NCBI RefSeq assembly: GCF_003696215.1
Contig: NZ_RFFG01000031.1
Location: 25,183 to 89,182 of the forward strand
DNA: 64,000 bases
From: Actinomadura harenae
GTDB taxonomy: Bacteria > Actinomycetota > Actinomycetes > Streptosporangiales > Streptosporangiaceae
Direction: 5' to 3'
Under the pieces are notes generated by a model that was not told the DNA's origin, ran no database searches, and saw only the letters and a program-made list of their open reading frames with translations. This document shows, in pieces, positions 7,548 through 15,849 of the stretch. Position 1 is the first letter of the stretch, and every line of letters starts with the position of its first letter. The translations under genes and the position numbers were made by a program.

Positions 7548-8432
7548 TCAGTGCCCGGTGAGCGGCGACGGCGACCGGGACGGCTTCTGCGGCGCCTGGG
7601 CGGGCGGCCCGGACGCGGCGACCAGCTCGGAGACCGTGACGAACTCGAAGCCCTTCGCGCGCAGCCCCTGGATCATCTTCGACAGGTTCCGCAGCGCCAC
7701 GAGCCGGTCGGGGTTGCCGTGGTCGTGCGCGAGGACGATCGTCCCCGGCGTGACGTTGTTCACGATGTAGTCGACCAGGCCCTGCGGGTGGTTCTCGTAG
7801 GTCTTCTCGAGCATCTTGATGCCCCAGAGCGTCAGGTCGTAGCCGAGCTGGCCCGCCGCGCTCATCGTGGTCCCGCCGAGTTGCCCGAAGGGCGGCCGCA
7901 GGTGCCGGGGCTCCTTGCCGGTGATCTGGGCGATCGCCTTGTGCGCCCGGTGGATCGCGTCCACGGCCTCGGCGTGGGTCAGGCGCGACATGTCCTTGTG
8001 CGCCCAGGTGTGGTTCCCGGCCTCGTGCCTGTCCATCCGGCCGTGGATGATCTTGGCGTTGGCGACCGCCCGCTCGCCGACCATGAAGAACGTGGCCTTG
8101 GCCTTCTCGGCGTCCAGGATGTCGTGGACCATCCCGGTCCAGTTCGGCATCGGGCCGTCGTCGAAGGTCAGCGCCACCAGCTTCTGCGAGGTGTCGACCG
8201 ACCAGGTCACGTCCACGTGCCCGTGCGCCGGGCGCCACGGCCCCGCGACCGGGATCGCCATGGCCGACTTCGGCGTCCCGTCCGGGACCGCCGCGACGGC
8301 GGCGGCCCCGCCGGCCGCCCCCACGGCCAGGCCGCCCACGGCCAGCCCCGCGCCCTTGATGATGTTGCGGCGGCTCGGTTTCTCCCGGCCCCGCTCGTCC
8401 CCCGTGTTTGTCACAGCTGAAAAGAATCTCAT
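7548..8432 (-). CDS. Exported polysaccharide deacetylase (NodB homology, CE4 family)
   Basis: A protein of about 294 residues. A Tat-like signal (SRRNIIKGAGLAVGGLAVG) precedes a NodB-fold domain with the CE4 motifs: TFDDGP (motif 1, catalytic and metal-binding Asp), HTWAHKDMSR (motif 2, metal-binding HxxxH), RPPFG (motif 3) and LAHDHG (motif 5). It is expected to remove N- or O-acetyl groups from a cell-wall or extracellular polysaccharide. The start is uncertain: ATG 8432 is used here, with alternatives TTG 8465 and GTG 8414; none has a good ribosome site. With the next gene it breaks the conserved thrS–HIT–pgsA order on the opposite strand. Confidence 0.88.
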   Translation of the reverse strand: MRFFSAVTNTGDERGREKPSRRNIIKGAGLAVGGLAVGAAGGAAAVAAVPDGTPKSAMAIPVAGPWRPAHGHVDVTWSVDTSQKLVALTFDDGPMPNWTGMVHDILDAEKAKATFFMVGERAVANAKIIHGRMDRHEAGNHTWAHKDMSRLTHAEAVDAIHRAHKAIAQITGKEPRHLRPPFGQLGGTTMSAAGQLGYDLTLWGIKMLEKTYENHPQGLVDYIVNNVTPGTIVLAHDHGNPDRLVALRNLSKMIQGLRAKGFEFVTVSELVAASGPPAQAPQKPSRSPSPLTGH

Positions 8433-8486
8433 AGTTCGCCGAGAATTCCCCAGCGGGGTGACCAAGCTGTGAGAAAAGCGGAGAAA

Positions 8487-8514
8487 GGGGGCCGTCCGCG
8501 CGGGGACGGCCCCC
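8487..8514 (-). terminator. Rho-independent terminator of the EF-G-like gene
   Basis: GGGGGCCGTCC (8487–8497) and GGACGGCCCCC (8504–8514) form an 11 bp stem with a 6-base loop. On the minus strand it is followed by TTTCTCC. It lies just downstream of the EF-G-like stop codon and before the deacetylase gene. Confidence 0.75.
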
Positions 8515-8552
8515 GATCACCGGGATCGCTCAGCGGCCGGCGGGGAACCCGG

Positions 8553-10721
8553 TCAGTCCGCCTTCTCCTCCTCGGCGACCTTGTCCGCCAGGTGCGACGG
8601 CAGCGGCTCGTACCGCAGGAACGTCCGGTGGAAGCTGCCCGTGCCCTGCGACAACGACCGCAGGTCGATCGAGTACCGGGTGATCTCCAGCTGCGGCACC
8701 TCGGCGCGGATCACCGTCCGGCCGCCCGCCGCCAGCGTCTCCGTGCCGAGCACCCGCCCGCGCCGGGACGTCAGGTCGGACATCACCACGCCCATGTACT
8801 CGTCCGCGATCAGCACGCTGACCTCGTCCACCGGCTCCAGCAGCAGCACCGGGACCTTGCCCGCCGCGTCCTTCAGCGCCATCGAGCCCGCCGCCTGGAA
8901 CGCCATGTCGGACGAGTCGACCGAGTGCGCCTTGCCGTCGTACAGCGTCACCCGGATGTCGACCAGCGGGTACCCGGCGGACACGCCGCGCTCCATCTGC
9001 TGCCGGACGCCCTTCTCCACCGAGGGGATGAACTGCCTCGGGACCACGCCGCCGACGATGCGGTCCACGAACTCGAAGCCCTCCCCGGACGGCAGCGGCT
9101 CCACCTCGATGTGGCAGATCCCGTACTGGCCGTGCCCGCCGCTCTGCTTGACGTGCCGCCCGAGCCCGTCGGTCTTGCCCCCGAACGTCTCGCGCAGCGG
9201 GACCCGCAGGTCGATCCGCTCGACCTCGACGCCGTACCGGGACGCGAGCCGGTCGATCAGCACGTCCGCGTGGGCCTCGCCCATGCACCACAGGACCAGC
9301 TGCCGGGTCTCGGCGTTGTTCTCCAGGCGGAGCGTCGGGTCCTCGGCGACCAGCCGCCCGAGTGCCTGCCCGAGTTTGTCCTCGTCGGCCTTCGACTGCG
9401 CCCGGATCGCGACCGGGAGCAGCGGGTCGGGCATCGACCACGGCGCCATGACCAGCGGGTTCGCCGGATCCGACAGGGTGTCGCCGGTCTCCGCGCGGGC
9501 CAGCTTGGCGACCGCGCAGACATCGCCCGCCACGCACTCGGTGACCGTCCTGGGGGTCTTGCCGAGCGGCGAGCTGATCGCGCCGATCCGCTCGTCCACG
9601 TCGTGGTCCTCGTGGCCCCGGTCGGTCATGCCGTGCCCCGAGACGTGCACGGTGCTGTCCGGGCGCAGCGTCCCGGAGAACACCCGGACCATCGAGATCC
9701 GGCCCACGTACGGGTCGGACACGGTCTTGACGACCTCCGCGACCAGCGGCCCCTCGGGGTCGCAGGCGATCGGGCGCGGCGGGCCGCCCGCGACCGGCGC
9801 GACCTCCGGGCACGTGTGCTCCAGCGGGGACGGGAACGCCTCGGTCACGACCTCCAGCAGCTCGGCGATCCCGATGACCGGGCCGGGCTGCTGGCCGTGC
9901 GGCACCGAGGTCGCGAGGACGGGGTAGAAGCTGCCCCGCGCGACCGCCTTCTCCAGGTCCTCGATGAGGGCCTTGACGTCGATGTCCTCACCGGCGACGT
10001 ACCGGTCCATGAGCGACTCGTCCTCGCTCTCCTGGATGATCCCCTCGATCAGCGAGGCCCGCTGCTCGGCGATCCGGTCCAGGTAGGCCGGGTCCGGGGC
10101 GCACTCGACCCGCTCCCCGGTGGCGTAGTCGAAGCACCGCTGCGTCAGCAGCCCCATCAGCCCGGTCAGCTCCTCGCCCTTGGACACCGGGAAGTAGCAG
10201 GGCAGGACCCCCTCGCCGAACGCCTCCCGGAGGTGCGTCAGGGTGTCGTCGAAGTCGCCGCGCTGCTGGTCGACCTTGGTGACCACGACCGCGCGCGGCA
10301 TCGACACGGCCGCGCACTCGTCCCACAGCATCCGGGTGAGCCCGTCGACGCCGTCCACGGCGGAGACCACGAACAGGGCGGCGTCGGCGGCGCGCAGCCC
10401 GGCCCGCAGGTCCCCGACGAAGTCGGCGTACCCGGGCGTGTCGATGAGGTTGACCTTCACGTCGCCGTACTCGAACGGGGCGAGGGCGAGGTTCACCGAG
10501 CGCTGCTGGCGCACCTCGACGTCGTCGAAGTCGCTGACCGTCGTGCCGTCCTCGACCCTTCCCGCGCGCTGGATCGTCCCGGTCGCGGCGAGCAGGGCCT
10601 CGGTCAGCGTCGTCTTCCCCGCCCCCGAGTGGCCGACCAGCGCGACGTTGCGCACGTTGCCCGGCCGGTCGGCCTCCGGTGCCCTGCCATGGCCACCCGG
10701 GTGGCTTGCTCTGTCCGTCAT
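8553..10721 (-). CDS. fusA2: EF-G-like translational GTPase (EF-G2 type)
   Basis: A 722-residue translational GTPase with the full EF-G domain order. G1 is GHSGAGKTTLTEA, G3 is DTPGYADF, and G4 is TKVD in place of the usual NKxD. Domains II to V follow. It resembles the second EF-G of actinobacteria (Rv0120c type), whose exact role is unsettled; the main EF-G normally sits in the str operon. The start is ATG 10721, with a near-perfect GAGGAGG six bases upstream; an earlier ATG at 10751 has no such site. It is monocistronic with its own terminator. The Thr at G4 should still accept guanine but differs from canonical EF-G. Confidence 0.92.
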   Translation of the reverse strand: MTDRASHPGGHGRAPEADRPGNVRNVALVGHSGAGKTTLTEALLAATGTIQRAGRVEDGTTVSDFDDVEVRQQRSVNLALAPFEYGDVKVNLIDTPGYADFVGDLRAGLRAADAALFVVSAVDGVDGLTRMLWDECAAVSMPRAVVVTKVDQQRGDFDDTLTHLREAFGEGVLPCYFPVSKGEELTGLMGLLTQRCFDYATGERVECAPDPAYLDRIAEQRASLIEGIIQESEDESLMDRYVAGEDIDVKALIEDLEKAVARGSFYPVLATSVPHGQQPGPVIGIAELLEVVTEAFPSPLEHTCPEVAPVAGGPPRPIACDPEGPLVAEVVKTVSDPYVGRISMVRVFSGTLRPDSTVHVSGHGMTDRGHEDHDVDERIGAISSPLGKTPRTVTECVAGDVCAVAKLARAETGDTLSDPANPLVMAPWSMPDPLLPVAIRAQSKADEDKLGQALGRLVAEDPTLRLENNAETRQLVLWCMGEAHADVLIDRLASRYGVEVERIDLRVPLRETFGGKTDGLGRHVKQSGGHGQYGICHIEVEPLPSGEGFEFVDRIVGGVVPRQFIPSVEKGVRQQMERGVSAGYPLVDIRVTLYDGKAHSVDSSDMAFQAAGSMALKDAAGKVPVLLLEPVDEVSVLIADEYMGVVMSDLTSRRGRVLGTETLAAGGRTVIRAEVPQLEITRYSIDLRSLSQGTGSFHRTFLRYEPLPSHLADKVAEEEKAD

Positions 10722-10966
10722 GACACACCTCCTCGGGCGGGCTCCCGCCATGGGAGCCCGTCACGCTCCTCCTGGTGGTTCTGCCCGGAGTGAGCGGCGT
10801 CACATCCGTCTCCTCACCCTTTCCCGTGTCGGCGCGGATCACAAGGGGTGAGGTGGTATTGATGAGCACTACGATGGGCGCGCCGCGCGGCGCGCGCTGG
10901 GCCGCCCTTGTCCGCCCCCGCGATGCCCGGCCCTCGAACTCCCGAAGCCTCGATGAACGGACGGCG

Positions 10967-11737
10967 ATGCTCAACAAACTGCGGCCCGCGTTGGGCCGCG
11001 TCCTGACGCCCATCGGACGTGGAGTGGCGCGCACCGGCGTGACGCCCAACACGATCACGGTCGTCGGCACGGCGGGCACCGTCACGGGGGCGCTGGTCTT
11101 CTTCCCTCAGGGGCACTACTTCTGGGGCACGATGGTGATCACGGCCTTCGTGCTGTTCGACATGCTGGACGGCGCGGTCGCCCGCGTCACCGGCAAATCC
11201 TCGAGGTTCGGGGCGTTCCTGGACTCCACGATGGACCGGGTCGCGGACGCGGCGATCTTCGCCGGGCTCATGGTCGGCCTGTCCCGGGACGGCCGGGACG
11301 ACCTCGCCGCCGTCGCCCTGTTCTGCCTGGTCGCCGGGGTCGTGGTGTCCTACGCCAAGGCCCGCGCGGAGGGCCTCGGCTACACCTGCAACGTCGGCAT
11401 CGCCGAGCGGTCCGAGCGGCTGATCATCGTTCTGGTCGCGGCCGGGTTCGACGGCCTCGGCGTCCCCTACATCCTGACCTTCGCGCTGTGGCTGCTCGCC
11501 GTGCTGAGCACGGTCACCGTCGGGCAGCGCTTCGCGACCGTGTACCAGCAGGCCAACGCCGGTCCGGGCGAGCCCCCGGCGCGGCCGGTGCCCGGCTCCG
11601 GCGCCGACGGCGTGCCCGGGGCGGACGGCGTGCCCGGGGCGGAGTCCGGCCGGGAGCCCGCCGCGGAGACCCCGGAGCCGTCCGGGGAGACCGCCGAACT
11701 GAACGAGGAGCGGCACGCGCCGGGACGGCGCGCATGA
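10967..11737 (+). CDS. pgsA: Phosphatidylinositol phosphate synthase (CDP-alcohol phosphatidyltransferase)
   Basis: A membrane enzyme of 256 residues with about six helices. The CDP-alcohol phosphotransferase signature is complete: DMLDGAVAR, then GAFLD and the final D in STMDR. In this gene position mycobacterial PgsA1 joins CDP-diacylglycerol to inositol-3-phosphate, the first step toward PI and PI-mannosides. The start MLNKLRPALGRVLTPIGRG matches the expected N-terminus; an upstream ATG at 10862 would add 35 residues of basic sequence. The last 60 residues are a hydrophilic Gly/Pro/Glu tail with a duplicated ADGVPG, absent from mycobacterial homologues as I know them. It overlaps patA by ATGA. 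Confidence 0.93.
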   Translation: MLNKLRPALGRVLTPIGRGVARTGVTPNTITVVGTAGTVTGALVFFPQGHYFWGTMVITAFVLFDMLDGAVARVTGKSSRFGAFLDSTMDRVADAAIFAGLMVGLSRDGRDDLAAVALFCLVAGVVVSYAKARAEGLGYTCNVGIAERSERLIIVLVAAGFDGLGVPYILTFALWLLAVLSTVTVGQRFATVYQQANAGPGEPPARPVPGSGADGVPGADGVPGAESGREPAAETPEPSGETAELNEERHAPGRRA

Positions 11738-12708
11738 CCGCCACCGGGACGGAGGGGGACCGTCCCGGCGCCCGGCCCCCCGGACGCGGCGAGCGGGCGA
11801 TGGCCCGGCTCACCGATTCGGCGTACGCGCTCGGCTGGACGGTCGTCCGCAAGATGCCCGAGCGCCTCGCCCGCGCGCTGTTCACCCGGATCGCCGACCG
11901 CGCCTGGCGCAAGCGCGGCGCGGGCGTGCGGCAGCTGGAGCGCAACCTCTGCCGCGTCCTCGGCCGGGACGAGCCGGACGCCCGCGTCCGGCTGATGTCC
12001 AAGCGGGTCATGCGGTCCTACTTCCGGTACTGGCTCGAGGTGTTCCGGCTCCCCGAGTACTCGCGGGAGCGGATCGTCGGGCACATGGCCATCAGCGGCC
12101 ACGAGTCGATGCTCGCGACCCTCGACGCGGGCCGCGGGGTCGTCCTGGCCCTGCCCCACATGGGCAACTACGAGCAGGCGGGGGCCTGGCTCGTTCATAT
12201 GGGCCACCCGTTCACCACGGTCGCCGAGCGCCTCAAGCCCGAGTCCCTTTTCGACCGGTTTGTTAAGTTTCGTGAGAGTCTGGGAATGGAGGTCCTGCCG
12301 CACCAGGGCGCGTCCGCCTTCGGACGGCTCGCCCAGCGGCTCCGCGCCGGACGCCCGGTCTGCCTCGTCGTCGACCGCGACCTCACCGAGTCCGGGATCG
12401 ACGTGGAGTTCTTCGGCGAGACCGCCCGGATGCCCGCCGTCGCCGCCACCCTCGCGATGCGGACGGGCGCGGCGCTCCATCCGGTGACACTCTGGTACGA
12501 GGGCGAGGACTGGGGGGCCCGGGTGCACGACGAGATCACCGTCCCCGCCGAGGGGGACCGGCGGGAGAAGGTCCAGGCCATGACCCAGGAGCTCGCCCGG
12601 GTCTTCCAGCAGGGCATCACCGAGCACCCCGAGGACTGGCACATGCTCCAGAAGGTGTGGGTCGCCGACCTCGACCGGCCGGCCCGTCCGGCGGGGGACG
12701 CGCGGTGA
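11734..12708 (+). CDS. patA: Phosphatidylinositol mannoside acyltransferase (PatA-like, LpxL family)
   Basis: A 324-residue peripheral membrane acyltransferase. The catalytic HX4E motif lies in ALPHMGNYEQAG, and the substrate block VDRDLTESGIDVEFFGE follows. It is expected to transfer an acyl chain from acyl-CoA to the mannose of PIM1/PIM2 at the inner leaflet. It is flanked by pgsA (ATGA overlap) and pimA (GTGA overlap), the classic PIM operon. Codons at 12247–12285 are unusually AT-ending for this genome: seven of 13 third positions are A or T. Confidence 0.94.
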   Translation: MTATGTEGDRPGARPPGRGERAMARLTDSAYALGWTVVRKMPERLARALFTRIADRAWRKRGAGVRQLERNLCRVLGRDEPDARVRLMSKRVMRSYFRYWLEVFRLPEYSRERIVGHMAISGHESMLATLDAGRGVVLALPHMGNYEQAGAWLVHMGHPFTTVAERLKPESLFDRFVKFRESLGMEVLPHQGASAFGRLAQRLRAGRPVCLVVDRDLTESGIDVEFFGETARMPAVAATLAMRTGAALHPVTLWYEGEDWGARVHDEITVPAEGDRREKVQAMTQELARVFQQGITEHPEDWHMLQKVWVADLDRPARPAGDAR

Positions 12709-13877
12709 GGGTCGGGATCGTCTGCCCGTACACCTGGAACGTCCCCGGCGGGGTGCAGCAGCACGTCCGCGACCTCGCCGAGGCGCTGATCGGGTACGGC
12801 CACCACGTGTCGGTGATCACCCCGGCCGACGACGACGCCCGGCTGCCCGAGTACGTCGTGTCCGCCGGACGCGCCGTCCCGGTGCCCTACAACGGCTCGG
12901 TCGCCCGGCTGGCGTTCGGGTTCCTGTCCGCGAGCCGGGTGCGCCGCTGGATCCACGAGAACGCCTTCGACGTGCTGCACGTCCACGAGCCCGCCGCGCC
13001 GTCCCTCGGCCTGCTGGCCTGCTGGGCCGCCGACGGCCCGATCGTCGGCACCTTCCACGCGTCCTACACCAAGTCGCGGGTCGTGTCGGTGACCGCGCCG
13101 ATCCTCCAGTCCGCGCTGGAGAAGATCACCGGCCGGATCGCGGTGTCCGAGGCCGCCCGCAAGACCCTCGTCGAGCACCTCGGCGGGGACGCGGTGCTGA
13201 TCCCCAACGGCGTCGCCACCGAGCGGTACGCGATGGCCGAGCCGCTGCCCGGCTGGCCCGGCCGCGACACCACCGGCACCGCCCCCGGCGCGCGCGCGGA
13301 CGGCGGCGTGCTCGGCTTCCTCGGACGCATGGACGAGCCCCGCAAGGGCCTCCAGGTGCTCCTGCGCGCCTTCGAGATCCTCGGTCCGCAGCGCCCCGGC
13401 CTGCGGCTTCTGGTCGCGGGGCCCGGCGACGCCGACGACGTCGTCGCCCGCGTCTCGCCCGCCCTGCGCGACCGGGTCGTGGTCCTCGGCATGGTCAGCG
13501 AGGCGGACAAGGTCCGCGCCTACCACTCGGTGGACGTGTTCGTCGCGCCCAACACCGGCGGCGAGAGCTTCGGGATCGTCCTGGCCGAGGCCATGTCGGC
13601 GGGCGCCCCGATCCTCGCCAGCGACATCGAGGCGTTCGACCGGGTGCTGCTCGGCGGCCGCGCCGGGGCCCTGTTCCCGGTCGGCGACGCCGCGGCGCTG
13701 GCCGCGTCCGCCGGCGAGCTGCTGGACGACCCGGCCCGCCGCAAGCAGCTGTCCGCCGAGGCCCGCGCCGCCGTCCGCCGCTATGACTGGTCGGCCGTCG
13801 CCCGGGACGTCCTGCGCGTCTACGAGACCGTCGCCCTGCCCGGCCGGACCGTCGTCGAGTCCGGCCGCGGGGCCTGA
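12705..13877 (+). CDS. pimA: Phosphatidyl-myo-inositol mannosyltransferase (GT4, PimA-like)
   Basis: A 390-residue GT-B glycosyltransferase that would transfer mannose from GDP-mannose to the 2-position of PI, giving PIM1 at the cytoplasmic membrane face. The N-terminal Rossmann domain begins VRVGIVCPYTWNVPGGVQQHV. The C-terminal nucleotide-sugar domain shows GFLGRMDEPRKGLQVLL and the GT4 EX7E region GGESFGIVLAEAMSAGAP. The GTG start at 12705 overlaps the patA stop. Between roughly residues 185 and 205 an Ala/Gly-rich linker (TTGTAPGARADGG) joins the domains. Confidence 0.95.
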   Translation: MRVGIVCPYTWNVPGGVQQHVRDLAEALIGYGHHVSVITPADDDARLPEYVVSAGRAVPVPYNGSVARLAFGFLSASRVRRWIHENAFDVLHVHEPAAPSLGLLACWAADGPIVGTFHASYTKSRVVSVTAPILQSALEKITGRIAVSEAARKTLVEHLGGDAVLIPNGVATERYAMAEPLPGWPGRDTTGTAPGARADGGVLGFLGRMDEPRKGLQVLLRAFEILGPQRPGLRLLVAGPGDADDVVARVSPALRDRVVVLGMVSEADKVRAYHSVDVFVAPNTGGESFGIVLAEAMSAGAPILASDIEAFDRVLLGGRAGALFPVGDAAALAASAGELLDDPARRKQLSAEARAAVRRYDWSAVARDVLRVYETVALPGRTVVESGRGA

Positions 13878-13907
13878 GAGGGCCCGCCCGGGCCGCCCGG
13901 AGACCAC

Positions 13908-13984
13908 GCCTGAAGAGCACACCCGAAGATCACACCCGAAGATCACGCCTGAAGATCACGCCTGAAGATCACGCCTGAAAGCAC
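13908..13984. repeat. Tandem array of six 13 bp repeats between pimA and the LemA-like gene
   Basis: Units: GCCTGAAGAGCAC (13908–13920), ACCCGAAGATCAC (13921–13933 and 13934–13946), GCCTGAAGATCAC (13947–13959 and 13960–13972) and a 12 bp final unit (13973–13984). The array fills most of the intergenic gap and stops 18 bases before the next start codon. It has no spacers, so it is not CRISPR. It is relatively AT-rich for this genome. Confidence 0.85.
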
Positions 13985-14002
13985 GACTGACAAGGACCCG
14001 CG

Positions 14003-14539
14003 ATGCTGCCGGACTGGATCTACGACGTCGTCTTCGTCGTCGCCGTGGTCTTCCTCGTGGGCGTGTACGTGTCGCGGCGCGCCACCCGGCTGGACCGCCT
14101 GCACGTCCGCGTCGAGACCGCCCGCGCCGCGCTGGACGCCGCGCTGGTCCGCCGGGCCGCGGTCGCGCTGGAGCTGGCGGCGTCCCGGCTGCTGGACCCG
14201 GCCACCAGCCTCGTCCTGGCGACCGCCGCGCACGAGGCCCGCACCGCCGACGCCGAGTCCCGCGAGTTCGCCGAGAGCGACCTGTCCCGGGCCCTGCGCG
14301 CCGTGGTGGACCAGCCGGACTTCACCGCGACCGTGTCCGCCCGGCCGGAGGGGGAGGCCGTCCTGGAGGAGCTCGCGGCCGCGTCCGCCAAGGTCGTCTA
14401 CGCCCGCAGCTTCTACAACGACGCCGTCGCGTCCGCCCGGACGGCCCGCAGGAAACTGCTGATCAGAGTGCTGCCGCTGGCCGGACGCGCCGCCTGGCCG
14501 GGCTTCTTCGAGATCGACGACGACCCGCCCCGCCCCTAG
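14003..14539 (+). CDS. LemA-like membrane-anchored protein
   Basis: A 178-residue protein with one N-terminal transmembrane helix (about residues 7–24) and a long helical, Ala-rich domain. The C-terminal block ARSFYNDAV...PLAGRAAWPGFFEIDDD matches the LemA pattern of YN-repeat helices followed by a PxFFEI ending. LemA proteins are widespread but their biochemical role is unknown. The start is ATG 14003, with AAGGA upstream. In actinomycetes a gene of this type often follows pimA, so it is probably part of the PIM operon, although the tandem array separates the two here. Confidence 0.7.
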   Translation: MLPDWIYDVVFVVAVVFLVGVYVSRRATRLDRLHVRVETARAALDAALVRRAAVALELAASRLLDPATSLVLATAAHEARTADAESREFAESDLSRALRAVVDQPDFTATVSARPEGEAVLEELAAASAKVVYARSFYNDAVASARTARRKLLIRVLPLAGRAAWPGFFEIDDDPPRP

Positions 14540-14635
14540 GCTCCGCCCCACTCCGGGACGGAACGGGCGAGCGGCGTCCCGTCGGGGCGTCGGCTACCCT
14601 CGGGGCCGATCACGTCGTCGAACCGAGGAGAAGGC

Positions 14636-15661
14636 GTGGGTTTCGCCCGAAATCGGACCCTGCGAACGTGGACGGCCGCCGGGATCGGGGGCGCGCTGCT
14701 CTGCGGGACGCTCGCCGCCTGCGGCGGGGGCGGCAAGGGCTCGTCCACGGAGTCCCTGAAGCGAGGCCCGAGCGGCACGCCCACGACCCTCGGCTACCAC
14801 CCGCTCAACGGCGGGAAGACGGGCCTGAACAACCCGGTCCTCGCCGTGAAGATCGAGAACACCTCGCCGGCGATGCCGCAGAGCGGCGTGTCCGCCGCCG
14901 ATCTCGTCTACGTCGAGCAGGTCGAGGGCGGCGAGACCCGGCTGATGGGCGTGTTCTCGTCCCGCCTGCCGAAGCGGGTCGGGCCCGTCCGCAGCGCCCG
15001 CATCTCCGACCTGCACCTGCTGCCGCAGTTCGGCCGCCCGGCGTTCGCGTTCTCCGGCGTCCAGAGCAAGATGAAGAAGTACATTCGCAAGGCGCCCGTG
15101 TACGACATCTCGCAGGACAACGGCGGCAAGGCCTACGTCCGGGACAACTCGCGCAAGATCCCCTACAACCTCTACGCCGACCCCAAGGACCTGCTCGCCC
15201 AGGCCCCGAAGGCCCAGCCACCGCAGGACGTCGGGTTCCGCTTCGGCCCGGCCCCGGACGGCGGCACGCCCACCGCGTCCTTCAGCGCCAAGTGGCCCGC
15301 CGCCGACATGGAGTTCACCTGGTCGGCCAAGGAGAAGCGGTGGCTCGCGTCCTTCCACGGGCGCCCCGACATGGACGCCAACGGCGGACGCGTCGGAGGG
15401 CAGACCGTCGTCGTCCAGCGCGCCAAGACCACCCGCTCCCAGTTCCACGACTTCCTCGGCGCCTACACGCCGCTGATCCACACCACCGGGACCGGCACCG
15501 CCACCGTCTACCGCGACGGCAAGGCCTTCGACGCGAAGTGGTCCCGTCCCGCCGAGGACAAGGGCACCACCTTCACGACGGCGGACGGCAAGCCCCTGAA
15601 CTTCGCACCGGGACAGGTCTGGATCGTCCTGGTGAACGATGGAAAGCCCTACATGCCGTAG
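14636..15661 (+). CDS. DUF3048 domain lipoprotein (YerB-like)
   Basis: A 341-residue exported lipoprotein. The signal peptide ends in a lipobox, LAACGGG (Cys near residue 29). The DUF3048 region follows, with diagnostic blocks ENTSPAMPQSG, DLVYVEQVEGGETRLMGVFSS and KRVGPVRSARISD. A C-terminal YerB-type domain contains the end GQVWIVLVNDG. The start is GTG 14636, with GAGGAGAAGGC just upstream. The function is unknown; the family is surface-exposed in Gram-positive bacteria. A -10-like TACCCT near 14593 suggests its own promoter. Confidence 0.9.
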   Translation: MGFARNRTLRTWTAAGIGGALLCGTLAACGGGGKGSSTESLKRGPSGTPTTLGYHPLNGGKTGLNNPVLAVKIENTSPAMPQSGVSAADLVYVEQVEGGETRLMGVFSSRLPKRVGPVRSARISDLHLLPQFGRPAFAFSGVQSKMKKYIRKAPVYDISQDNGGKAYVRDNSRKIPYNLYADPKDLLAQAPKAQPPQDVGFRFGPAPDGGTPTASFSAKWPAADMEFTWSAKEKRWLASFHGRPDMDANGGRVGGQTVVVQRAKTTRSQFHDFLGAYTPLIHTTGTGTATVYRDGKAFDAKWSRPAEDKGTTFTTADGKPLNFAPGQVWIVLVNDGKPYMP

Positions 15662-15849
15662 AGGTCCGAAACCGCGTGGGACAAGGCGCTCCGGCCCGTC
15701 CGGACGGCGTAAGGCGTGTTCTTCGTATGGCTGTCGTACATGCCGTAAGGCCCGGCCGGGCGCCGCTGACACTCTGCCGGGTCGAGGGGCGTCCCTAGCA
15801 GGCAATATCATGTGATCAGACTTGTCGTCCGCCCACGTGAGGAATGCCC

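Noticed and set aside
13908..13984. CRISPR-like repeat array
   Set aside because: Units are 13 bp, directly abutting, with no spacers and no cas genes nearby.
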